DNA of 5,695 nucleotides. Origin: Candidatus Wallbacteria bacterium. GTDB lineage: Bacteria; Muiribacteriota; UBA6191; JACPRK01. Below, piece after piece: positions 1 through 5,695 of this stretch. The translations under genes and the position numbers were made by a program. Each line of letters starts with the position of its first letter. Position 1 is the stretch's first letter. Where the stretch lies: contig JACQFU010000279.1 of the NCBI GenBank assembly GCA_016199905.1, positions 1-5,695 on the forward strand. Reading direction: 5' to 3'. The notes under the pieces were generated by a model. The model was not told the DNA's origin, searched no databases, and saw nothing but the letters and a program-made list of their open reading frames with translations.

Positions 1-179
1 ATCGGCACTCGCCGCTTCCGGCACCAGCGCGTCAGGTCGTCGCGGCACTCCTCGGTCGACTCGGTCGTCCAGGGCTTGATGGCGCCCGCGGCCAGCGAGA
101 GCCGCGGGTTCGGAATCGCCAGAGCCAGGTCGAGAGAGCGGAGGTTGTTCTGACTGGCGCCGCGGATCTGGATCGTCAT
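1..179 (-). CDS. uvrA: UvrA-like excinuclease ABC subunit A, N-terminal end, internally shortened, runs off left edge
   Basis: UvrA is the damage-recognition ATPase of nucleotide excision repair. Only the first 59 residues are in the window; the frame is open to the left edge. The start (CAT at 177-179 on the plus strand) opens with MTIQIRGASQNNLRSLDL, the typical UvrA beginning (I-x-RGA-x-x-NNL-x-x-LDL). In UvrA this is normally followed by IP...TGxSGSGKSSLAFDT, the first Walker A motif. Here the frame runs instead into IPNPRLSLAAGAIKPW (residues 22-37), which matches the UvrA segment after the signature domain (E. coli UvrA has QNPELSLAGGAIRGW there). The next residues, with acidic, Arg and Cys positions and ending KRRVP, fit the continuation of that segment. 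About 250 residues therefore appear to be missing, in frame. No good Shine-Dalgarno sequence precedes the start. It could be a true internal deletion, a decaying gene copy or an assembly misjoin. The UvrA identity is fairly sure; function of the product is doubtful. Confidence 0.72.
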   Translation of the reverse strand, partial: MTIQIRGASQNNLRSLDLALAIPNPRLSLAAGAIKPWTTESTEECRDDLTRWCRKRRVP

Positions 180-336
180 GGCTGGGAGGTGACGATGTTA
201 CCAGAAGCACGGCTCGGCTGGTCCGGGGTCATGGCAGCCGGGAGTGGGCGGACCGGCCCGATTCCGACTCATGCTCCGGCCTTCGCGCACCGACTCTGTC
301 TGTGGGACGATCCGGCTCCGGAGGGAGATTTCTCGC
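180..336. other. Divergent intergenic region
   Basis: This 157-base stretch separates the leftward UvrA-like frame from the rightward exported protein, so it should carry promoters for both. I see no convincing -10/-35 pair and no strong operator-like palindrome. An in-frame ATG exists upstream of the chosen start of the plus-strand gene (at 244), but the residues it would add are Arg-rich and would sit in front of a clear signal peptide, so this stretch is treated as non-coding. Confidence 0.5.
320..327 (+). promoter_or_regulatory. Ribosome binding site for the exported 5'-nucleotidase-like gene
   Basis: The purine run GGAGGGAG ends 9 bases before the ATG at 337. It decides the start: it places translation at the methionine that begins the signal peptide, not at the in-frame ATG 93 bases upstream. 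Confidence 0.7.
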
Positions 337-2817
337 ATGTTTCGCAAACGGGCTCTGGTCCTTCTGCTGGCCGCGCTTGCGGGCGCGGGCGCGGTTTTCG
401 CCGAGGAAACGCAGGCCGTGCTCCTGTTCGTCGGAGACACGTACGGCTGCCTGGGATATCCTGGCTGGCCCGGCGGCGTCGCCCGGCTCGCCTACGCGGT
501 TCGAGAGCAGCGCAAACGGCATCCCGGCTCGCCGCTGCTGCACACCGGGAACGCAATTGCGCCTTTCTACTACTCCCGCTTCGATCGGGGCCGCCTGTAC
601 TCGCAGTCTCTCGACTCGATAGGCGACGTCATCTGGAACCTCGGCTTCCACGATGTCGACTACGGCTGGCAACATCTCTCCGAGCTGCGCGCAACCATGC
701 CGAACACGACGTTGCTCGGCAGCAACTTGACGGCGGACCGGGACGCGCCTCGGGACTGGGTCGTGAAGCAGGTCGGGGGGCTTCGCATCGGCTTCATCGG
801 GCTGGTCGACCCGATCGTCGAACGACTGAAGGCCGTCGGACTCTTCGGCGGCCTGGCCGTGCGGGAACCGTTCGAAGCGGCCCGCGAGGCCGTGAAGCGA
901 CATCGTGCCGACGCCGATCTGCTGGTGCTCGTGGCGGACTTGCCCGAGGACGACGCCGAGCGGTTGGCGCGCGAGACCGTGGGCCCCGACGTGGTGATCT
1001 CGGGCTCCCGCCATCAGCAGGACTGGTACACGTTCTTTCACGGACGCGAGCCCCGGCAGGTGCTCGAGCGCCGGCGCGCCGACGGCAGCCGGGTGTTGAT
1101 GTTGAGCGGCCCGCGGGACGGGTTCTCTCTGGGCAAGTTGACGATCAGCGCCCGGCGCGACGCGGGCAAGTGGCGCATCGAGCGAGTGCTTCCCGAAGTG
1201 CTCGACCTGACGGCGCAGATGCCCCAGGACGAGCCGATCTGGTCTCGAGTCGCGGCGCACCTGAACCGACTCGAGAGCCAGGCGAGCACCCCGCTTCTGA
1301 CAGGACTGCAGCAGCGTTTCCCGGACGGCATCGATGGCGAACGGTTCACGCGCTGGACAGTCGGAGCGATGCGCGAGGCCGTGCGCGCGGAAGTCGGCGT
1401 GTTGAACGCGGGCACTCTGTTCAAGCCCGGCTATACGGCTCCGGAGTGCTGGAAACGGGACCGGATCACGGATCTGGACCTGGAGAACATCTTCTGGACC
1501 GACAACCACCTGGTCAAGGTCAAGCTGCTGGGAGCGAATCTGACGCAAGTGGTCGCCGACGATCGGGCCGGCGGTCACCTGCGCTTCAGCGGCCTGACTC
1601 GCAAGGACGGCCAGATCCTGATCAACGGGCGCAAGCTCGTGCCGCAGGAGCACTACCTGGTGGCCACGACGAACTACCTGGTGGCAGAGAGCCCCAAGAG
1701 CCGCGGGTTCGACGCGGCCCTGGAGACGCACGCGATCTTCGAGGATGAGGACGGCGCACTGGAGCCGGCGGAAGGCGAGCAAGAAGAGGCTCGCGGCGGC
1801 GCTGCGACTGCGCCCAAGCCCCCTGCTGCTCTCGATTCCGCGCGGGGCGCCCCGGCGACGCCCGCCACGACGGGCAAGCTGCCGCAAGGCTCCCGGGCCG
1901 CGGAGAAGGCCAGGAGAATCGTGCTGCGCGAGCTGATGCACGAACGGCTGTTGAGCTGGTCGGCGCGGCATCCGCTGCCGGCGCGTCCGCCCACGGCCGA
2001 GCCTTTCGAGCCGGTCGCGTACCCCGATCAACGCTCGGTGCTCTTCAACAATCTCACGCTCAACATCTCCGACTTCAACGCCCGCGGCAACAAGCGGTTC
2101 CCTCGAGTGCGCAACCCGGCCATCTCCAGTGCAGACGTGAAGACCATCCAGGGCGGCGGCGAAGTGATCGTGCGCGACGACAGCCTCGAGCGCCGCTCCG
2201 ACCTGGGCCTTCGCTACGCGTTTCAGAGCCTGGAGTTCCCGGGCAACCGGATCGCCAACCCCATCGACGATCTCTATGTCTACGATCGCTGGCTCGACCG
2301 CGCCGTCGGTTTCGACGGAGGATTCCTGGGCGGCTTGTTCCATCCCTACGTCGAGTTGGCCTACGAGACGGAGTTCAGGCCCACCACGGGCAATCCGCTG
2401 AACAAGGTCGTCTGGCTCCAATCCGGCGTGGCCCAGCTGCGCGACGGTCCTCTCAAGGGCTGGCGCTTCGCGGGCATCGTCAAGAACGATCGTTCCGCCG
2501 TCATCGACACCGAGTACGGGCTGGGCTTCGGATACCAGGGCGCCAAACAGCTCGATCGCTTTCGGCTCGAGACCGACACCAGCTTCAGGACCTTCTTCCG
2601 CCGGGACGATGACACGCCCGACGATCTCCTCTACGAGCTGTACAGCAAGAACGAGGTCGTCGTGCCGATCACGTCCGACGTGTCCGTGAGCTTCATGGGG
2701 AACCTCTTTGCCTACCACGGGAAGGTCGTCGACTCCGACGGGGCAAATCTGTTCCTGGGAGTGGGTTTCCGTTTCGACAAGCTGTGGAAACCGCATCACG
2801 AGCCGTTCAGCAAGTAG
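337..2817 (+). CDS. Exported 5'-nucleotidase/metallophosphatase-like protein with degenerate active site and C-terminal beta-barrel-like region
   Basis: This is an 826-residue protein. Residues 1-22 form a Sec signal peptide (basic FRKR, a Leu/Ala core, cleavage likely after AVFA). Residues ~27-275 resemble the UshA/SoxB-type metallophosphatase domain: VGDTYGCL (32-39), GGVARLA (46-52), LLHTGN (67-72), LGFHDVDYGWQ (102-112), GSNL (128-131), GFIGLVDP (152-159), VVISGSRH (219-226). Residues ~354-450 match the 5'-nucleotidase C-terminal domain (VLNAG, LLGANL, then HYLVATTNYL). Most metal and catalytic positions are changed: of the UshA ligands only D34 and H226 appear kept (H to Y36, D to N72, GNHE to GWQH, a His to D201, GGHTH to SGSRH). 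The Arg of N-x-G-x-I-R is F362. Residues ~468-525 are an Ala/Pro/Glu-rich linker. Residues ~565-826 have many amphipathic beta-strands, as in outer-membrane barrels. UshA itself is ~550 residues and lacks such an extension. I infer an envelope protein that probably does not hydrolyse nucleotides by the usual mechanism; its true role is unknown. It has its own ribosome binding site. Confidence 0.8.
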   Translation: MFRKRALVLLLAALAGAGAVFAEETQAVLLFVGDTYGCLGYPGWPGGVARLAYAVREQRKRHPGSPLLHTGNAIAPFYYSRFDRGRLYSQSLDSIGDVIWNLGFHDVDYGWQHLSELRATMPNTTLLGSNLTADRDAPRDWVVKQVGGLRIGFIGLVDPIVERLKAVGLFGGLAVREPFEAAREAVKRHRADADLLVLVADLPEDDAERLARETVGPDVVISGSRHQQDWYTFFHGREPRQVLERRRADGSRVLMLSGPRDGFSLGKLTISARRDAGKWRIERVLPEVLDLTAQMPQDEPIWSRVAAHLNRLESQASTPLLTGLQQRFPDGIDGERFTRWTVGAMREAVRAEVGVLNAGTLFKPGYTAPECWKRDRITDLDLENIFWTDNHLVKVKLLGANLTQVVADDRAGGHLRFSGLTRKDGQILINGRKLVPQEHYLVATTNYLVAESPKSRGFDAALETHAIFEDEDGALEPAEGEQEEARGGAATAPKPPAALDSARGAPATPATTGKLPQGSRAAEKARRIVLRELMHERLLSWSARHPLPARPPTAEPFEPVAYPDQRSVLFNNLTLNISDFNARGNKRFPRVRNPAISSADVKTIQGGGEVIVRDDSLERRSDLGLRYAFQSLEFPGNRIANPIDDLYVYDRWLDRAVGFDGGFLGGLFHPYVELAYETEFRPTTGNPLNKVVWLQSGVAQLRDGPLKGWRFAGIVKNDRSAVIDTEYGLGFGYQGAKQLDRFRLETDTSFRTFFRRDDDTPDDLLYELYSKNEVVVPITSDVSVSFMGNLFAYHGKVVDSDGANLFLGVGFRFDKLWKPHHEPFSK

Positions 2818-2932
2818 GGGGCTTGCACCGGCGACTGTGGCCTGGTCGCGGCGTAAACCGGACTCTCCGGAGCCGCTGACTCCAGTGCAGACGGAGGGGG
2901 ACCGTCACAAGGCAGAGGTGACGAGGGCACCA

Positions 2933-2953
2933 GGGCCACCGCCCGGATGGCCC
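2933..2953 (+). repeat. Perfect 6-bp GC-rich inverted repeat, possible hairpin
   Basis: GGGCCA (2933-2938) and TGGCCC (2948-2953) could pair around a 9-base loop between the two plus-strand genes. There is no downstream T-tract. It may act in transcript ending or stability, but short GC-rich palindromes are common by chance in such DNA. Confidence 0.3.
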
Positions 2954-3012
2954 GGCCCTTGCGGCGATCGTCGGGACCGTGCACACTCGCTTTCCGAACC
3001 ACTTTCTGTTCC

Positions 3013-3018
3013 AGGAGA
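3013..3018 (+). promoter_or_regulatory. Ribosome binding site for the acyl-CoA synthetase gene
   Basis: AGGAGA lies 8 bases before the ATG at 3027. It favours that start over the in-frame ATG at 2979, which would add 16 residues not typical of the family. Confidence 0.72.
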
Positions 3019-3026
3019 CGGCCAAT

Positions 3027-5192
3027 ATGTCACCGAAGCCCAAGACCCCCTCCGTGCCCCAGGCGCGGCCGTGCCAGGAGAGGCCGCTGGCGAACCTGCT
3101 CTGCCCGCGCTCCGTCGCGGTCATCGGCGCCTCGCGCCGCCGCGGCCAGCTGGGCGGCGAGATTTTCCACAACATGCTCTCGAACGGTTTCACGGGCGCC
3201 GTCTATCCGGTTCATCCGAAAGCCGCTTCGGTTCAGGGCGTAAGGGCCTACGCGTCTATCCGAGAAGTCCCCGATGCCGTCGATCTGGCCGTGATCGTGG
3301 TGCCGAAGGGGGCCGTGGCGGGCGTCGTCGACGAGTGTGTGTCGGCCGGCGTGAAGGGCATCGTCGTGATCAGCGCCGGCTTCGCCGAAGTCGGCGAGGC
3401 GGGGCGGATTTTGCAAGGCGAGGTCCTGGCGCGAGTGCGCTCGGCCGGAATGCGCATGATCGGTCCCAACTGCCTGGGCGTCATCAACACGAACCCGGCG
3501 GTGGGGCTCAACGCCACGTTCGCGCCTGCATGGCCGCCGCCGGGAAATGTCGCTTTCTGCAGTCAGTCCGGCGCCGTTGGCGTGGCGATCCTCGACTTTG
3601 CCAAGCAGCTTGGAATCGGGATCAGCCAGTTCGTGAGCATCGGCAACAAGGCCGACGTGAGCGGCAACGACCTGCTCGAGCACTGGGAGGACGACCCCGG
3701 CACGCGAGTCATCCTTCTGTATCTCGAGAGCTTCGGCAACCCGCGGAAGTTCGTGGAGATTGCGCGGCGGGTCTCGCGCAAGAAGCCGATTCTCATCGTC
3801 AAGAGCGGCCGTACCGCTGCCGGTGCCCGGGCGGCCAGCTCTCACACGGGAGCGCTCGCCGGCCTCGACGTCGCGGCGGACGCGCTTCTGGGGCAAGCAG
3901 GCGTCATCCGCGTGGGGACCATCCAGGAGCTGTTCGACGCCGCGATACTGCTTTCCAATCAGCCGCCGGCCGCGGGCAATCGTGTAGCCATCCTGACCAA
4001 CGCAGGCGGGCCGGGCATCATGGCCGCGGACGCCTGCGAAAGCAACGGTCTGGTGTTGCCGCAGCTGTCGCCGGGCACGGAGGCGGCCCTTCGCGAATTC
4101 CTTCCGAAGGAGGCCTCGACGCGGAATCCGGTCGACATGGTCGCCGGGGCAACCCCGGAGTTCTACGAGAAGGCACTCGGGCTGCTGCTTCGGGACGAGA
4201 ACATCGACAGCGTGATCTCGCTGTTCGTCCCGCCCCTCATCACGGCGCCGCTGGAAGTGGCGCAGGCGGTCCGGCGGGGCGTCGTGGGGACGAAGAAGCC
4301 CGTGCTCACCTGCTTCATGGGCTCCCACGGGGTTCCGCAGGCGCTGGACGCTCTGCGCGAAGGCCGCATCCCGTCGTACACGTTCCCGGAATCGGCAGCG
4401 ATGGCGCTGGCCCGCGCCGTGCGCTACGGCAAGTGGTTGGCGCGGCCCGAGGCTCGGGTGCCCGCGCTCGAGAACATCTCGGCGGAGCGCGCCCGCGAAG
4501 CCTTCCGTCGAGGTCCCAGCTCCGAAGGCAAGGGGCGATGGCTGCGTCCCGACGAGGTGCGAGGAGTACTGGACGCTTACGGTCTGCGATCGCCGCGGAC
4601 GCTCTTCGCCTCGAGCGAGCAGGGCGCGGTGGAGGCGGCTCGGGAGATCGGCTTTCCTGTGGCGCTCAAGCTGGTCAGCGACACGATCACCCACAAGAGC
4701 GACGTGGGAGGCGTGGTCTTGGGCCTGGAGCATGCGGACTCCGTGGGCGACGCCTTCCGCGCAATCGCGTCTCGGTTGGCCGTGCTGGGCAAACGCGACG
4801 AGATGGACGGAGTGATGATCCAGGAGATGGCCGGGGGAGGGCTCGAGGCCTTCGTGGGGGTGACCCAGGACCCGCTCTACGGGCCGCTCATCGGGTTCGG
4901 CATCGGAGGCGTCCACGTGGAGGTCTGGAAGGACGTCGTCTTTCGGGTACACCCCCTGACCGACCTGGACGCCCGGGAGATGCTGGAGCAAATCCGCGGC
5001 GCCCGGCTGCTCGACGGCTATCGCGGAAGTCCGGCCGCCGACCGCGAGGCGCTGGCCGACGCGCTGTTGCGGGTCAGCTGCATGGTGGGGGAGTTGCCCG
5101 AGATCCGGGAACTGGACATCAACCCGCTGATGGCCATGCCGCCGGGCCGCGGCGTTATCGCCGTGGATGCGCGCATTCGCGTGTGCCGATAG
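3027..5192 (+). CDS. NDP-forming acyl-CoA synthetase (acetate--CoA ligase, ADP-forming, type), single-chain alpha-beta fusion
   Basis: Members of this family interconvert an acyl-CoA, ADP and phosphate with the free acid, CoA and ATP through phosphohistidine intermediates, in the cytoplasm. The 721-residue protein has the usual domain order. An N-terminal CoA-binding Rossmann domain carries VIGAS (32-36). A succinyl-CoA-ligase-like domain carries CSQSGAVG (178-185), a conserved Glu in YLES (E234) and the phosphohistidine loop SHTGALAG with H273. A linker ligase domain spans ~310-450 with TNAGGPG and NPVDMV (367-372). A C-terminal ATP-grasp domain (~500-721) carries the ATP-binding Lys of ALKLVSD (K548), the second conserved His in THKSDVGG (H556), QDPLYGP, and the family's typical end ELDINPL then VDARI. 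There is no GNAT acetyltransferase domain, so it is not of the PatZ/Pka protein-acetylating type. Length and motifs are complete, and the enzyme is probably active. The acid it uses (acetate, another short acid or an aryl acid) cannot be read from sequence. It converges with the next gene, 34 bases apart. Confidence 0.93.
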   Translation: MSPKPKTPSVPQARPCQERPLANLLCPRSVAVIGASRRRGQLGGEIFHNMLSNGFTGAVYPVHPKAASVQGVRAYASIREVPDAVDLAVIVVPKGAVAGVVDECVSAGVKGIVVISAGFAEVGEAGRILQGEVLARVRSAGMRMIGPNCLGVINTNPAVGLNATFAPAWPPPGNVAFCSQSGAVGVAILDFAKQLGIGISQFVSIGNKADVSGNDLLEHWEDDPGTRVILLYLESFGNPRKFVEIARRVSRKKPILIVKSGRTAAGARAASSHTGALAGLDVAADALLGQAGVIRVGTIQELFDAAILLSNQPPAAGNRVAILTNAGGPGIMAADACESNGLVLPQLSPGTEAALREFLPKEASTRNPVDMVAGATPEFYEKALGLLLRDENIDSVISLFVPPLITAPLEVAQAVRRGVVGTKKPVLTCFMGSHGVPQALDALREGRIPSYTFPESAAMALARAVRYGKWLARPEARVPALENISAERAREAFRRGPSSEGKGRWLRPDEVRGVLDAYGLRSPRTLFASSEQGAVEAAREIGFPVALKLVSDTITHKSDVGGVVLGLEHADSVGDAFRAIASRLAVLGKRDEMDGVMIQEMAGGGLEAFVGVTQDPLYGPLIGFGIGGVHVEVWKDVVFRVHPLTDLDAREMLEQIRGARLLDGYRGSPAADREALADALLRVSCMVGELPEIRELDINPLMAMPPGRGVIAVDARIRVCR

Positions 5193-5197
5193 ACCCG

Positions 5198-5212
5198 GCC
5201 GTCGAGCTCGGC
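5198..5212. repeat. Short inverted repeat in the convergent gap
   Basis: GCCG (5198-5201) and CGGC (5209-5212) flank seven bases, overlapping the palindrome CGAGCTCG (5203-5210). It sits in the 34-base gap between the two tail-to-tail genes, where a bidirectional terminator could be expected, but the stem is short and there is no T-run on either side. Confidence 0.2.
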
Positions 5213-5226
5213 AGTCGCGCCCGAAC

Positions 5227-5695
5227 TTACTTCTCTCGCTTCAAGTAGGCGTCGACGCCTTTCTTGGCGATGAAGTCGAGCGCCTCGGAGGCGAGCCGCC
5301 CTTCGGGCGTAGCGGCGAAATCGCGCTGCAGGCGCGACAACACCGAAATGAGGGCGGCCGGCTTGCCGAGGCGGACGTACGCGCGGGCGGTCATGCCGAG
5401 CGCGATGGCCAGCTCGGACTGGCGGGAAACATCGGCCTCGTGCGCCTTCAGATAGCGGCCGATGCCTTCGAGCGCGGCGTCCGGATGGTCGGCCACCAAC
5501 TCGTCGTCAGCCCACTCCAGCTCCTGATCGGCGGTGGCCGGCGCCGGTTTCGAGGTGCCCAGGGAGCGCAAACTGCCGCCGGCCGCCTCGAAGCCGTGGC
5601 TGGCCCGCAGCCAGGGCGGCGACAGGTCGAGCCGCTTGAGCGGCGTGGTGATGGCGAAGCGGCCGGCCGCTTCGCCGGGCTCCAGCCCGGGCCTC
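5227..5695 (-). CDS. Hypothetical helical (TPR-like) protein, C-terminal part, runs off right edge
   Basis: The last 155 residues are visible; the frame is open to the right edge without a stop, so the true start lies outside. A TTG within the frame at 5569-5571 is not needed as a start, because the residues before it (GRFAITTPLKRLDLSPPWLR) look coding. The N-terminal visible part is Pro/Gly-rich, followed by a short low-complexity stretch (TSKPAPATADQ). The last ~90 residues look like two to three pairs of alpha-helices with tetratricopeptide-like spacing: DHPDAALEGIGRYLKAH, then ELAIALGMTARAYVRLGKP, then LISVLSRLQRDF, then LASEALDFIAKKG. No catalytic motif or membrane segment is visible. 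I do not recognise the family. TPR-like helices usually bind partner proteins, but here that is only inference. It converges with the acyl-CoA synthetase gene and ends with TAA. Confidence 0.65.
   Translation of the reverse strand, partial: RPGLEPGEAAGRFAITTPLKRLDLSPPWLRASHGFEAAGGSLRSLGTSKPAPATADQELEWADDELVADHPDAALEGIGRYLKAHEADVSRQSELAIALGMTARAYVRLGKPAALISVLSRLQRDFAATPEGRLASEALDFIAKKGVDAYLKREK

Larger units (their letters stand above)
2818..3026. other. Intergenic region with GC-rich inverted repeats
   Basis: This 209-base gap between the two plus-strand genes holds three short inverted repeats: CCGGA/TCCGG (2858-2870, 3-base loop), GACGG/CCGTC (2890-2906, 7-base loop) and GGGCCA/TGGCCC (2933-2953, 9-base loop). 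None is followed by a T-run, so none is a standard intrinsic terminator. The gap may contain the 3' end of the upstream transcript and a promoter for the acyl-CoA synthetase, but I cannot point to a promoter motif. An in-frame ATG for the downstream gene at 2979 lacks a good ribosome binding site. Confidence 0.4.

Noticed and set aside
189..1748. 519-codon plus-strand frame overlapping the exported protein
   Set aside because: It is Arg-rich with no motifs or ribosome binding site, and is an out-of-frame shadow of the gene at 337-2817.
229..2799. 856-codon open frame on the minus strand opposite the exported protein
   Set aside because: Its codons lie exactly opposite those of the plus-strand gene. 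Its stop codons would need TTA, CTA or TCA in the sense frame, which are rare in this GC-rich DNA. The sense product has a signal peptide, a ribosome binding site and family motifs; the antisense product has none.
2933..2953. Intrinsic terminator between the two plus-strand genes
   Set aside because: The stem is good, but no T-run follows it, so I list it only as an inverted repeat.
3030..4991. 653-codon open frame on the minus strand opposite the acyl-CoA synthetase
   Set aside because: It has the same codon-aligned antisense register as above, with a composition rich in His, Arg and Asp and no recognisable motif. The sense gene is an unambiguous family member over its full length.
2708..5248. 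846-codon plus-strand open frame overlapping two genes
   Set aside because: Its translation is Arg/Gly/Ala-rich low complexity without domain motifs, and it crosses the end of one clear gene and all of another. It is an off-frame effect of high GC.

Overview
The window is GC-rich throughout, with strong G/C preference at third codon positions, so long open frames appear on both strands. The second gene has a Sec signal peptide, a 5'-nucleotidase-like domain and a C-terminal region that looks like an outer-membrane beta-barrel. Together these suggest a Gram-negative, high-GC bacterium of a myxobacterial, acidobacterial or similar deep lineage. The sequence alone does not fix the taxon. Layout from left to right: (1) positions 1-179, minus strand, hold the N-terminal end of a UvrA-like protein that runs off the left edge. 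Its reading frame joins the first ~20 residues of UvrA directly to a segment that normally lies some 250 residues further in, so the Walker A region is missing. (2) Positions 180-336 are a divergent intergenic region. (3) Positions 337-2817, plus strand, encode an exported 826-residue protein with a degenerate 5'-nucleotidase/metallophosphatase core, a low-complexity linker and a beta-strand-rich C-terminus. (4) Positions 2818-3026 are an intergenic stretch with several GC-rich inverted repeats. (5) Positions 3027-5192, plus strand, encode a full-length single-chain NDP-forming acyl-CoA synthetase (acetate--CoA ligase, ADP-forming, type). (6) Positions 5227-5695, minus strand, hold the C-terminal part of an unrecognised helical, TPR-like protein that is convergent with the synthetase and runs off the right edge. 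The genes do not form an obvious single pathway. The two plus-strand genes are about 210 bases apart, each has its own clear ribosome binding site, and inverted repeats lie between them, so co-transcription is possible but not shown. The flanking genes are on the opposite strand. The most unusual items are the exported 5'-nucleotidase-like protein that has lost nearly all metal ligands and appears fused to a membrane barrel, and the UvrA frame that lacks its first nucleotide-binding motif. I found no RNA gene, mobile element, CRISPR array or defence system.
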